Source: Gordonia soli NBRC 108243 (GTDB taxonomy: Bacteria; Actinomycetota; Actinomycetes; Mycobacteriales; Mycobacteriaceae). Taken from it: DNA of 64,000 nucleotides. Shown here one piece after another: positions 28,111 through 36,195 of this stretch (its first letter is position 1; each line of letters begins with the position of its first letter). Made by a program: the position numbers and the translations under genes. The stretch lies in contig NZ_BANX01000011.1 in NCBI RefSeq assembly GCF_000334455.1, forward strand, positions 124,001-188,000, written 5' to 3'. The notes below the pieces were generated by a model, which was not told the DNA's origin, did not search any database, and saw only the letters and a list, made by a program, of their open reading frames with translations.

Positions 28111-29478
28111 GTGCCTACACTGCGATCTGTGCACAGGGTCACAGAGCTGTTCGCCCGCCGGATCGAGGCAACCGGGTACTCGTACCCGGCGGTGTACCTC
28201 GTGGTGGCCTACAGCGGTGTCATCCTCAGTGCGATGGCGGCCGTCGTGCAGCGCATCCCACACGGACTGACCTGGCCGGTCATCACCGGCCTCGTGCTGG
28301 TGATCTATACAGTCGCCTGGAACCTCGCCTTCGGCACCACGACCCGATTCGGTATGGCCATCATGATGATGACGGCCACGTCCCTGCTCTTGACCACGCC
28401 GGTCAGCGCCGACGTCGCGCCGGTGATCCTGGTGGTGTGCACCGCGATGGTGTCGTCGACGGCGAGCGTGCGCGGCAGCCTCCTGGCGGCGGTTGCCGCA
28501 GCCACGATCATCGTCGTCGCATCCGTATCGGGACATCTCGACAATCCGTTCGCCTACCTCGTCTTCGTCGGCTTCGGGTGGACGGTCGGCTACATGTTCC
28601 TGATGCAGCTGCGCCTGCTCACCCGGGAACAGGAGGCCGCCGACAGCCGGAGCGAACAGGCCGCCATCGACGAACGCCAGCGCATCGCCCGTGAGGTACA
28701 CGACGTGATCGCCCACTCGCTGAGCATCACCCTGCTGAATCTGACCGGCGCTCGCCGCGCACTGCAGGAAGACCGGGACATCGACGAGGCCATCGACAAC
28801 CTCGCCGACGCCGAGCGCGTCGGTCGGCAGGCCATGGCCGACATCCGCCACACGGTGAAGGTGCTGGACTCCGGCGAACCGCGGACCGGCGAGCGGATCG
28901 ACGACGCCGGCGCCCACCCCTCCGAGATGTCTGCTGATCCGACACCCGACGAGCGGTCGGTCGAGGTCGCACGACCCGAGCCGGGTATCGACGACATCGC
29001 CGACCTCGTGATGGACTTCCGCCGGGCCAACCTCAGCGTCGGGCTGTGGATGCTCGGCGATCGGACCCGGGTGTCGGCGACGACTGGGCTCGCGCTGTAT
29101 CGCATCGCGCAGGAGTCGCTGGCGAATTTCGCCAAGCACTCGCCCACCTCCCACGCCGAGGTGACGGTGGAGATCGCCGAGGACGGCGTCCGGATCCGGA
29201 TCACCAACTCGGTCACGGTCACGTGTCCCGACGCCGGCGACAGCTCCGACGAGGAGGGGTCGGGGCTCCGCGGGATGGCGCGTCGGGCCGAACTGCTCGG
29301 CGGAACGCTGACCGCGGAGACACTCGACGACTCGTGGGTGGTCGTGGCCACCTTCCCGCCCACCGACGACGAGCCGTCGGTCGCCGTCACCCAGGACATC
29401 CCGGTGCCGCTCTCCGACATCGCCCACCTCGTCGCCCGCGCTCGGGCGGGGTCGGATCGACTCGAGGGCGACCGATGA
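28111..29478 (+). CDS. Sensor histidine kinase, HisKA_3 (DesK/NarX-like)
   Basis: Membrane sensor kinase of 455 residues. Five or six hydrophobic segments cover about residues 25-165, followed by a short linker and the HisKA_3 dimerisation helix with phosphoacceptor His197 in AREVHDVIAHSLS. The HATPase domain has ALYRIAQESLANFAKHS and EGSGLRGMARRAELLGG. A GTG start at 28111 has GAGGT 6 bases upstream. The gene is divergent from mmpL (297-base spacer) and overlaps the response regulator by ATGA. The membrane-embedded sensor resembles kinases that respond to membrane or envelope state, so control of the lipid cluster is a reasonable guess. Confidence 0.88.
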   Translation: MPTLRSVHRVTELFARRIEATGYSYPAVYLVVAYSGVILSAMAAVVQRIPHGLTWPVITGLVLVIYTVAWNLAFGTTTRFGMAIMMMTATSLLLTTPVSADVAPVILVVCTAMVSSTASVRGSLLAAVAAATIIVVASVSGHLDNPFAYLVFVGFGWTVGYMFLMQLRLLTREQEAADSRSEQAAIDERQRIAREVHDVIAHSLSITLLNLTGARRALQEDRDIDEAIDNLADAERVGRQAMADIRHTVKVLDSGEPRTGERIDDAGAHPSEMSADPTPDERSVEVARPEPGIDDIADLVMDFRRANLSVGLWMLGDRTRVSATTGLALYRIAQESLANFAKHSPTSHAEVTVEIAEDGVRIRITNSVTVTCPDAGDSSDEEGSGLRGMARRAELLGGTLTAETLDDSWVVVATFPPTDDEPSVAVTQDIPVPLSDIAHLVARARAGSDRLEGDR

Positions 29479-30179
29479 CCGAGATAGCCGAGGACATCAT
29501 CGTCGAGGACACCCGCGTCCTCCTCGTCGACGACCAGGAGCTGGTCCGGTCCGGACTGCGGAAGATCCTGCGCCCCAAGGACGGATTCACCATCGTCGGC
29601 GAATGCTCCGATGGCGGCGAGGTGGTGGATGCGGTGGTCGCCCACCAGCCGCATGTCGTCGTGATGGATCTGCGGATGCGCCGCGTCGACGGCATCGAGG
29701 CGACCCGACGACTGCAAGAACTCCCGGCGCCACCACGGGTCCTTGCGCTCACCACCTTCAACGACGACCAGTTGTTGTCGGGTGCGTTGCGCGCCGGTGC
29801 AGCCGGATTCATCCTCAAGGACTCGTCGGCCGAATCCCTGGTCCGCGCAGTGCATTCGGTCGCCCGTGACGGCGCGTGTCTCGATCCGGCGATCACCGCG
29901 CGGGTGCTGCGCGACTACCGCGGATCGTCGAGCCGCGCGGCCGACCGGCGTGTCGAGGACATCCTGACCTCGCGCGAGTACGACGTCCTCGCCCTCATCG
30001 GCCGTGGATCGTCCAACTCCGAGATTGCCGACCGCCTGGACATCTCGAACGTGACCGTGAAGAGCCACATCCGACACATCTTCGACAAGCTCGGTCTGCG
30101 TGACCGGGCGGCGGCAATCGTGTTCGCCTTCGACCGGGGCATCGTGGTTCCCGAGCGCCGGGAGGAGTCGCCGTATTAG
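29475..30179 (+). CDS. NarL/FixJ-family response regulator
   Basis: Response regulator of 234 residues: receiver domain with acidic pair Asp19-Asp20 and phosphoacceptor Asp65 (VVMDLRM), Thr/Lys switch residues in LALTTF and GFILKDSS, and a C-terminal LuxR-type HTH (LTSREYDVLALIGRGSSNSE, then VTVKSHIRHIFDKLG). The ATG at 29475 overlaps the kinase stop (ATGA), which makes these two a cognate pair. DNA targets are unknown. The kinase-mmpL spacer has repeated GGTCC boxes at 27868, 27883 and 27901 that could be tested as sites. Confidence 0.92.
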   Translation: MTEIAEDIIVEDTRVLLVDDQELVRSGLRKILRPKDGFTIVGECSDGGEVVDAVVAHQPHVVVMDLRMRRVDGIEATRRLQELPAPPRVLALTTFNDDQLLSGALRAGAAGFILKDSSAESLVRAVHSVARDGACLDPAITARVLRDYRGSSSRAADRRVEDILTSREYDVLALIGRGSSNSEIADRLDISNVTVKSHIRHIFDKLGLRDRAAAIVFAFDRGIVVPERREESPY

Positions 30180-30265
30180 CGGCAGCTCTTCTCGGACACC
30201 GTAATCCGAGGTCTCGCACTCTGATCCCGGATGTGTGACCTGACACTCTCGACGGGAGATTTCTC

Positions 30266-31090
30266 ATGCAGAACGACCTCACCATCTCGGTACTGGGAGC
30301 CATCGCGCTCAACGGTCGCAACGGCGAACTGGAGTTCCCCGGCGGGCGCATCGAGAAGGCCGTGCTCGGCCATCTCGCGCTCAACGCGAATCGTGTGCTG
30401 CCGGTGAGCGCGATCCAGGAGGCGGTCTGGCCCGGCGACCGCCCGGAGACGTCGCGGAAGATGATCCAGAACGCGGTCTCACGGATTCGTCGGGTCATCG
30501 CCGGCAATGCCGCACCGACCCAGAACATCCAGCTCGTCACCCGGGCGCCCGGATACCTGCTACGCATCGACAACGGCGCGGTCGATCTCAACGTCTTCCG
30601 CTCGATGGTCAACTCTGCGCGCGAGCTCCTCGAGGACGGCGACGCGGTGGTGGCCCGTGATCGGCTCCGGCGCGCACTCGACCTCTGGCGGGGTGAGGCC
30701 CTCGCCGACCTCGTCGAGGCCGGTTTCGCCTGCCCTGAGCTGGCAGCCGTGGAGGACGAACGCCTGACCGCGATGGAGGACTACTTCGACGCCGAACTGG
30801 CCTGCGATCGATTCCGTGAGATGACCCCCGGACTCGAGCGGGCCATCGCACAGGCCCCGCTCCGCGAACGCCTGCGTCGGCAGCACATGATCGCGCTGTA
30901 CCGCTCGGGACGCCAAGCCGAGGCACTGGCGACGTTCCGCGAACTGCGCGAAGCGCTGGTCACCGCGTATGGCATCGAGCCGGGGCCGAGTCTGCAGGCG
31001 CACCATCGGATGATCCTGCGTCACGACCCGGCGCTGTTGCGGTCGGCTGCGCGCGGTCGCGTGGAGCGCGGTTCGGCAAACGCCTCGTAG
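30266..31090 (+). CDS. SARP-type transcriptional regulator (Trans_reg_C plus BTAD)
   Basis: AfsR/DnrI/EmbR-family regulator of 274 residues without an added ATPase or FHA domain. An OmpR-type winged helix occupies about residues 1-100 (LPVSAIQEAVWPGDRPETSR, RIRRVI, TRAPGYLLRI), followed by the bacterial transcriptional activation domain to about 250 (DLWRGEAL, LRERLRRQHMIALYRSGRQ). GGGAG lies upstream of the ATG. Proteins of this form usually activate secondary-metabolite clusters. It sits 3.7 kb from the pfaA-like gene, with the two-component genes in between, which supports but does not prove a pathway-specific role. Confidence 0.85.
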   Translation: MQNDLTISVLGAIALNGRNGELEFPGGRIEKAVLGHLALNANRVLPVSAIQEAVWPGDRPETSRKMIQNAVSRIRRVIAGNAAPTQNIQLVTRAPGYLLRIDNGAVDLNVFRSMVNSARELLEDGDAVVARDRLRRALDLWRGEALADLVEAGFACPELAAVEDERLTAMEDYFDAELACDRFREMTPGLERAIAQAPLRERLRRQHMIALYRSGRQAEALATFRELREALVTAYGIEPGPSLQAHHRMILRHDPALLRSAARGRVERGSANAS

Positions 31091-31152
31091 CCGGTCGGCT
31101 CAGCGTCGCCGGGTCGCCTCCGGCGGAGTCGGCGCGGGTTAGGCTGATCCGC

Positions 31153-31656
31153 ATGGCAGGTCGCAGCATGGAGTTCGACCCCATCGCCGAGGCCAGGGCG
31201 AACTGGACCGAGGCCGGATGGGGTGACGTGGCCGACGGCATGGTCGCGGTGACGTCGGTGATGCGGGCGCACCAGATCCTGCTCGCCCGCGTCGAATCCG
31301 CGCTGCGCCCCTACGATCTGAGCTTCTCCCGGTTCGAACTGCTACGCCTGCTGGCCTTCTCACGCAACGGCGCACTGCCGATCACCAAGGCATCCGACCG
31401 ACTGCAGGTGCACGTCACGAGCGTCACGCACGCCATCCGTCGGCTCGAGGCCGGTGGACTGGTGCGGCGCGTCCCGCACCCCACCGACGGTCGGACCACC
31501 CTGGTCGAGATCACCGAGCTCGGACGATCGACCGTCGAGGACGCGACCACAACACTGAACCGCGAGGTCTTCGCCGATGTCGGGATCCCGGCCGACGAGA
31601 TGACCTCGATGGTCGGTGCGATCCAGGCGCTCCGCCACAACGCGGGCGATTTCTGA
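31153..31656 (+). CDS. MarR-family transcriptional regulator
   Basis: 167-residue MarR-type winged-helix protein. The DNA-binding core contains LSFSRFELLRLL, LPITKASDRLQVHVTSVTHA, IRRLEAGGLVRR and the beta-wing PHPTDGRTTLVEIT. A start at 31168 (Met6) is also possible; neither ATG has a strong ribosome site. It is convergent with the mmsB operon, across a spacer that contains a 21-bp tandem repeat. The ligand and targets are unknown. Confidence 0.85.
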   Translation: MAGRSMEFDPIAEARANWTEAGWGDVADGMVAVTSVMRAHQILLARVESALRPYDLSFSRFELLRLLAFSRNGALPITKASDRLQVHVTSVTHAIRRLEAGGLVRRVPHPTDGRTTLVEITELGRSTVEDATTTLNREVFADVGIPADEMTSMVGAIQALRHNAGDF

Positions 31657-31761
31657 CGGGTCCTCCCCGCGCGAGCGCCCGCCGGGCTGGTACGAGATCT
31701 GTACACCAGCGGCCCGCCATCGAGATATCGTCGTCCGCGCCCTTCCCTCGTACATATTTTT

Positions 31762-31830
31762 GACGGTTCCGAGCGCACGATCGACGGTTTCGAGCGCACG
31801 ATCGACAGTTCCGAGCGCACGATCGACGGG
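31762..31830. repeat. 21-bp tandem repeat, 3.2 copies, between convergent genes
   Basis: Three 21-base units (31762-31782, 31783-31803, 31804-31824) plus a 6-base partial copy lie in the 182-base spacer between the marR and mmsB ends. The units differ at one or two positions. Each ends in GAGCGCACGATC. No hairpin strong enough for a terminator is obvious. Confidence 0.85.
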
Positions 31831-31838
31831 GATGCCGC

Positions 31839-32708
31839 CTATCGGAGGGTGGTGATGATAGCGCTGAAGTCGAGCGCGCCGTTGTCGGCGGCGAAGGCCC
31901 GGTAGATCTCGGCGGCGTGGGTACCCAGCGGGGCCGCCGAGCCGGAACTGGAAACGGCATCCATCGCGAGGCCGAGATCTTTGTTCATCAGGGCGGTCGC
32001 GAAGCCGGGCCTGAACTCGTTGTTGGCGGGCGAGGTCGGCACCGGCCCGGGGACCGGACAGTTGGTCTGCACCGCCCAGCAGTTTCCGGTCGCACCGGTG
32101 ATGACGTCGTACAGCGCCTGGTCGCTCAGTCCGAGCTTCTCGGCCAGCACGAAGGCCTCGCCGACAGCGATCTGCTGCACCGCCAGCACCATGTTGTTGC
32201 ACACCTTCGCGGCCTGGCCGGCGCCGGCGTCACCGCAGTGGATCACCTTGCCCGCCATCGGCTCCAGCGTGGAGCGGGCAGCGCTGAAGGCCTCCTCGGT
32301 ACCGCCGACCATGAAGGCCAGGGTGCCCGCGGTCGCCCCCTTCACCCCGCCCGACACCGGGGCGTCGAGCTGCGCGTAGCCGTGATCGGCCGCCAGCTGG
32401 TTGATCTCGCGCGCATCGTCGACCGAGATCGTCGAGCTGTCGATGAACAGCGCACCGGTGGGCGTTGCGGTGAGGATGTCGCGGTAGAGGTCCTTGACGA
32501 TGGACCCGTTCGGCAGCATCGAGATCACCACCTCGGCGGCAGCGACCGCCTCGATCGCGCTCGGGAACGTGGCGATGCCGTTCTCCTCGGCTGCCTTCAC
32601 CGCATCGGGGACCGGATCGAAGCCGTGCACGGTGTGCCCGGCCGACACCAGGTTGGCGGCCATCGGCCCGCCCATGTTGCCGAGGCCGAGAAAGGCGATC
32701 GTCGTCAT
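31839..32708 (-). CDS. mmsB: 3-hydroxyisobutyrate dehydrogenase
   Basis: NAD-dependent oxidation of 3-hydroxyisobutyrate to methylmalonate semialdehyde in valine degradation. The protein has 289 residues, typical for the family. It shows the N-terminal GLGNMGGPMAANL, the substrate-binding DAPVSGGVKGATAGTL (about 115-130), and the catalytic-lysine region GAGQAAKVCNNM (Lys168). GGGAG is found about 10 bases upstream of the ATG. The gene is last in an operon with an acyl-CoA dehydrogenase and mmsA, which strongly supports the assignment. Confidence 0.94.
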   Translation of the reverse strand: MTTIAFLGLGNMGGPMAANLVSAGHTVHGFDPVPDAVKAAEENGIATFPSAIEAVAAAEVVISMLPNGSIVKDLYRDILTATPTGALFIDSSTISVDDAREINQLAADHGYAQLDAPVSGGVKGATAGTLAFMVGGTEEAFSAARSTLEPMAGKVIHCGDAGAGQAAKVCNNMVLAVQQIAVGEAFVLAEKLGLSDQALYDVITGATGNCWAVQTNCPVPGPVPTSPANNEFRPGFATALMNKDLGLAMDAVSSSGSAAPLGTHAAEIYRAFAADNGALDFSAIITTLR

Positions 32709-32762
32709 TGTCGATTACTCCCTGTTGTCGAGGTGTCCTGAAGTCCGCTACTGCGACATCCG

Positions 32763-33929
32763 CTAGTGGGCCCGGTGGCGCGCGGCGATGGATCTGCCGA
32801 CCACCACCCGCATGATCTCGTTGGTGCCCTCCAGAATCCGGTGAACCCGCAGATCCCGCACGATCTTCTCCAAGCCGTACTCGCGGAGGTAGCCGTAGCC
32901 ACCGTGCAACTGCAACGCCTGGTCGGCGACGGTGTAACAGGAGTCGGTGACGTATCGCTTTGCCATCGCGCACTGCTCGACCTTGTCGGGCGCGCCGGTG
33001 TCGAGGGCGGTCGCCGCATGCCACAGCATCAGGCGCGCGGTCTGCAGCGAGGTCGCCATGTCGGCGAGGGTGAAGCGGATGGTTGGCTCGTCGATCAGCT
33101 TGCCGCCGAACGCCTGTCGGGTCGCCACGTAGTCGGCTGCCTTGTCGAATGCCGCCTGGGCGCCGCCCAGTGACGATGCCGCGATGTTCAGCCGACCGCC
33201 GTTGAGACCGTTCATCGCGATCCCGAATCCGATGCCCTCGGTCTCGCCGAGCAGATTGGTGGCGGGTACGCGCACCTCGTCGAGGACGACCTGTGCGGTG
33301 GGTTGGGCATGCCAACCCATCTTCTTCTCCTGGGCGCCAAAACTCAGTCCGGCACGGTCTTTCTCGACCAGGAAGGTGGAGATCCCCCGTGCGCCGGAGT
33401 CGCCGGTGCGAGCCATGACGACGTACAGATCCGATGACCCGGCACCGGAGATGAACTGTTTCACCCCGGTCAGCACGTACTCGTCGCCGGAACGCACCGC
33501 CTTGGTCGACAACGCCGCCGCATCCGAACCGGCACCCGGCTCGGTGAGGCAGTAACTCGCGATGGCCTCCATGGACGCCAGCTTCGGCACCCACTCTTCC
33601 CGTTGGGCGTCGGTGCCGTATTGGTCGACCATCCACGTGCACATGTTGTGGATGGACAGGAACGCGGCGACTGCCGGGTCGGCGTAGGCGAGTTGCTCGA
33701 AGATCCGCACCCCGTCCAGACGTCGGAGACCACTGCCCCCGACCTCCTCGGAACAGTAGATGGCTCCCATGCCGAGCTCCGCCGCCGCACGGAGCTCGGC
33801 CACCGGGAAGTGGTCCGACTCGTCCCACTCCAGGGCGAAGGGCGCCAGCCGCTTCGCGGCGAAACCGGCTGCGGTCTCGACGATCACCCGCTCGTCGGCG
33901 TCGAGGGAAGGGTCGGCGAATGTGGTCAT
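32763..33929 (-). CDS. Acyl-CoA dehydrogenase, probably isobutyryl-CoA dehydrogenase
   Basis: FAD-dependent acyl-CoA dehydrogenase of 388 residues. Family signatures: ASYCLTEPGAGSDAA (flavin/substrate region), the C-terminal LQLHGGYGYLREYG, and the catalytic-glutamate segment RVHRILEGTNEIMR near residue 370. Operon position between mmsA and mmsB points to isobutyryl-CoA oxidation in the valine pathway, although a broader branched-chain specificity is possible. The ATG at 33929 is preferred to a longer reading to 34136, whose extra 69 residues look unlike this family. The gene starts 65 bases after the mmsA stop. Confidence 0.9.
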   Translation of the reverse strand: MTTFADPSLDADERVIVETAAGFAAKRLAPFALEWDESDHFPVAELRAAAELGMGAIYCSEEVGGSGLRRLDGVRIFEQLAYADPAVAAFLSIHNMCTWMVDQYGTDAQREEWVPKLASMEAIASYCLTEPGAGSDAAALSTKAVRSGDEYVLTGVKQFISGAGSSDLYVVMARTGDSGARGISTFLVEKDRAGLSFGAQEKKMGWHAQPTAQVVLDEVRVPATNLLGETEGIGFGIAMNGLNGGRLNIAASSLGGAQAAFDKAADYVATRQAFGGKLIDEPTIRFTLADMATSLQTARLMLWHAATALDTGAPDKVEQCAMAKRYVTDSCYTVADQALQLHGGYGYLREYGLEKIVRDLRVHRILEGTNEIMRVVVGRSIAARHRAH

Positions 33930-33994
33930 CCTGGTACTTTCGACATGCTGGGCGATGGCGCGGATCGATCCGCCGGGCGTCGTGCGGACCGCCG

Positions 33995-35548
33995 TCAGTC
34001 CATCGTCGGGATGACGAACTCGGCACCGTCCTTGATGCCCGACGGCCAGCGCGAGGTGATGGTCTTCACCTTGGTGTAGAACTGGATCGACGCCGGTCCG
34101 TGCTGGTTGAGGTCGCCGAATCCGGACCGCTTCCACCCACCGAAGGTGTGGTACGCCACCGGCACCGGGATCGGCACGTTGACGCCGACCATGCCGACCT
34201 GCACCCGGGCGGTGAAGTCGCGAGCGGCATCGCCGTCCTGGGTGAAGATGGCCACGCCGTTCCCGTACTCGTGCTCGGTCGGAAGTGCCAGCGCCTCTTC
34301 GTAGTCGGCGGCGCGCACGATGCAGACCACCGGACCGAAGATCTCGTCGGTGTAGATCGTCTGGTCCTTGGTGACGTGGTCGAAGAGGCTGGGTCCGATG
34401 AAGAAGCCCTCCTCCAGGCTGTCGCCGTCGTAGGTGAGGTCGTCGGTGGCTCGCTCCCGACCGTCGATGACGAGCTCGGCGCCGGCGTCGACACCCTGCT
34501 GGATGTAATCCTTCACCCGCTCCAGTGCCGCCCTGCTGACCAGTGGGCCGTAGTCGGCCTTGATGTCGAGGCTGTGGCCGACGCGGAGTGCGTTGACCTT
34601 GTCGACCAGCTTCTCGCGCAGACGATTCGCGGTGGCCTCACCGACCGGTACGGCCACCGAGATCGCCATGCAGCGCTCGCCCGCACTGCCGTAGCCCGCG
34701 CCGATGAGGGCATCGACGACCTGGTCGAGGTCGGCGTCGGGAAGGATGATCATGTGGTTCTTCGCGCCGCCGAAGCACTGTGCGCGCTTGCCGTTCGCGG
34801 CCGCGGTCGCATAGATGTACTGCGCGATGTCGGAACTGCCGACGAATCCGAAGGCCTGGATGTCGTCGTTGCCCAGCAGTGCGTCGACGGCCTCCTTGTC
34901 GCCGTGCACCACCTGGAACACGCCGTCGGGAAGTCCCGCCTCGGTGAACAACTCGGCGAGCCGGACCGGCACCGACGGGTCGCGCTCGCTGGGCTTGAGG
35001 ATGAAGGCGTTACCGCAGGCCAGCGCCGGTCCCGCCTTCCACAGCGGGATCATCGCCGGGAAGTTGAAGGGTGTGATGCCCGCGACCACGCCGAGCGGCT
35101 GACGCACCGAGTGCACGTCGATGCCGGTACCGGCCCCCTCGGTGAACTCGCCCTTGAGCAGATGCGGGATGCCGATGGCGAACTCGATGACCTCGATGCC
35201 GCGCTGGATGTCGCCCTTGGCATCCGGCACGGTCTTGCCGTGCTCGCGCGACAGCAGCTCGGCGAGCTCCTCGATGTTCTGGTTGACCAGGTCGACGAAT
35301 CGCATCAGCACGCGGGCGCGCCGTTGCGGATTCCAGGCGGCCCACACCTTCTGCGCCTCGACGGCGGTGACGACCGCGGCATCGACCTCCGCGGCGGACG
35401 CGAGCGGGACCTTCGCCTGCACTGCACCGGTGTTCGGATCGAATACGTCGGCGAACCGGCCGGTCTCGGCGGTGACGGTCTCGCCGGCCAGGTAGTGCGG
35501 GATCGAGCGCACGGCGTCGGTGGAGGAGGGTGCAGCTGCAGCGGACAC
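33995..35548 (-). CDS. mmsA: CoA-acylating methylmalonate-semialdehyde dehydrogenase
   Basis: Converts methylmalonate semialdehyde, and usually malonate semialdehyde, with CoA and NAD to propionyl-CoA or acetyl-CoA. The protein has 517 residues and an aldehyde dehydrogenase fold. It has the MmsA-type ITPFNFPAMIPLWK, the catalytic Cys293 in GSAGERCMA, and the C-terminal HTFGGWKRSGFGD. MmsA-type enzymes lack the general-base Glu of hydrolytic ALDHs, consistent with the segment CFGGAKNHM here. GTG start at 35548 with AGGTGA upstream. First gene of the valine operon, with a promoter and overlapping operator candidate just upstream. Confidence 0.94.
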   Translation of the reverse strand: MSAAAAPSSTDAVRSIPHYLAGETVTAETGRFADVFDPNTGAVQAKVPLASAAEVDAAVVTAVEAQKVWAAWNPQRRARVLMRFVDLVNQNIEELAELLSREHGKTVPDAKGDIQRGIEVIEFAIGIPHLLKGEFTEGAGTGIDVHSVRQPLGVVAGITPFNFPAMIPLWKAGPALACGNAFILKPSERDPSVPVRLAELFTEAGLPDGVFQVVHGDKEAVDALLGNDDIQAFGFVGSSDIAQYIYATAAANGKRAQCFGGAKNHMIILPDADLDQVVDALIGAGYGSAGERCMAISVAVPVGEATANRLREKLVDKVNALRVGHSLDIKADYGPLVSRAALERVKDYIQQGVDAGAELVIDGRERATDDLTYDGDSLEEGFFIGPSLFDHVTKDQTIYTDEIFGPVVCIVRAADYEEALALPTEHEYGNGVAIFTQDGDAARDFTARVQVGMVGVNVPIPVPVAYHTFGGWKRSGFGDLNQHGPASIQFYTKVKTITSRWPSGIKDGAEFVIPTMD

Positions 35549-35595
35549 GGGTGATCACCTGTACTTCGACTCGTTTGTGTGGCCTGTCGCACTCA

Positions 35596-35624
35596 ATAGT
35601 AGGACATCCAACTAAATTGGCCAA
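35596..35624 (-). promoter_or_regulatory. mmsA promoter with overlapping palindromic operator
   Basis: On the minus strand TTGGCC (complement of 35619-35624) and TACTAT (complement of 35596-35601) are separated by exactly 17 bases, about 50-75 bases upstream of mmsA. An 18-base imperfect inverted repeat at 35597-35614 (arms TAGTnGGA and TCCnACTA) covers the -10 box, the usual place for a repressor site. No regulator gene is adjacent. Confidence 0.5.
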
Positions 35625-35646
35625 CCGCCTCCTGACCTGCAGGTTC

Positions 35647-35674
35647 TTGCGTAACGGGCAGGTTAGGGTACCCT
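35647..35674 (+). promoter_or_regulatory. Candidate promoter of the flavodoxin gene
   Basis: TTGCGT (35647-35652) and TACCCT (35669-35674) are 16 bases apart, 60 bases upstream of the flavodoxin start, in a divergent spacer shared with mmsA. The match to the -35/-10 consensus is only moderate. Confidence 0.35.
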
Positions 35675-35733
35675 TTGGGCTCGTCGGTCGCCCGCGATCG
35701 GCACATCGACGACGAATGAGGGGAGCACCTGCC

Positions 35734-36195
35734 ATGTCGGTTGTCATCCTGTACGGCACCGAGACCGGGACGAGTGAGTTGGTCGCAGACGCGATCGCCG
35801 ACGTCCTCGCCACCGACCACGACCCGTCGGTCTACGACATGAGCGAGTTCGCGGTCGAGGATCTCGACGCCGAGGACTTTCTCGTCGTGGTCTGCGCGAC
35901 CTACGGCGAAGGCGAGTTCCCGACCGGTGCCGAACCCTTCGCCGACGAGCTGAACGAGGTCGAACCGGACCTCGCCGGACTGCGTTTCGCGGTCTTCGGC
36001 CTCGGCGACACGATCTACGGCGAGACCTTCAACCGGGGCGGCGAGCTGATGGCCGAACTCCTCACGAAGTACGGCGCGACGCAGGTCGGCGAGCACGCGC
36101 GCCACGACAACTCGTCGGCGATCAAGCCGGCCAAGCTGGCCGCGGAGTGGGCCGAAGGCCTGTCGCCGATCATCGAGCCGGTGTCGGCCAACTGA
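35734..36195 (+). CDS. Flavodoxin-like FMN protein (MioC-like)
   Basis: Short-chain flavodoxin fold of 153 residues, an electron carrier. The FMN phosphate loop is YGTETGTSE near the N terminus, followed by VVVCATYGEGEFPTGAEPF and FGLGDTIYGETFNRGG, which match MioC/flavodoxin and sulfite-reductase-type flavodoxin domains. The ATG at 35734 has GGGGAG upstream; an ATG at 35716 would add six residues. Its 3' end overlaps the end of the convergent DMT gene by 26 bases. Partner enzymes are not evident nearby. Confidence 0.88.
   Translation: MSVVILYGTETGTSELVADAIADVLATDHDPSVYDMSEFAVEDLDAEDFLVVVCATYGEGEFPTGAEPFADELNEVEPDLAGLRFAVFGLGDTIYGETFNRGGELMAELLTKYGATQVGEHARHDNSSAIKPAKLAAEWAEGLSPIIEPVSAN

Noticed and set aside
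32230-34026. 598-codon minus-strand frame across the acyl-CoA dehydrogenase gene
   Set aside because: Overlaps mmsB and the dehydrogenase in another frame; Arg/Gly-rich and without motifs.
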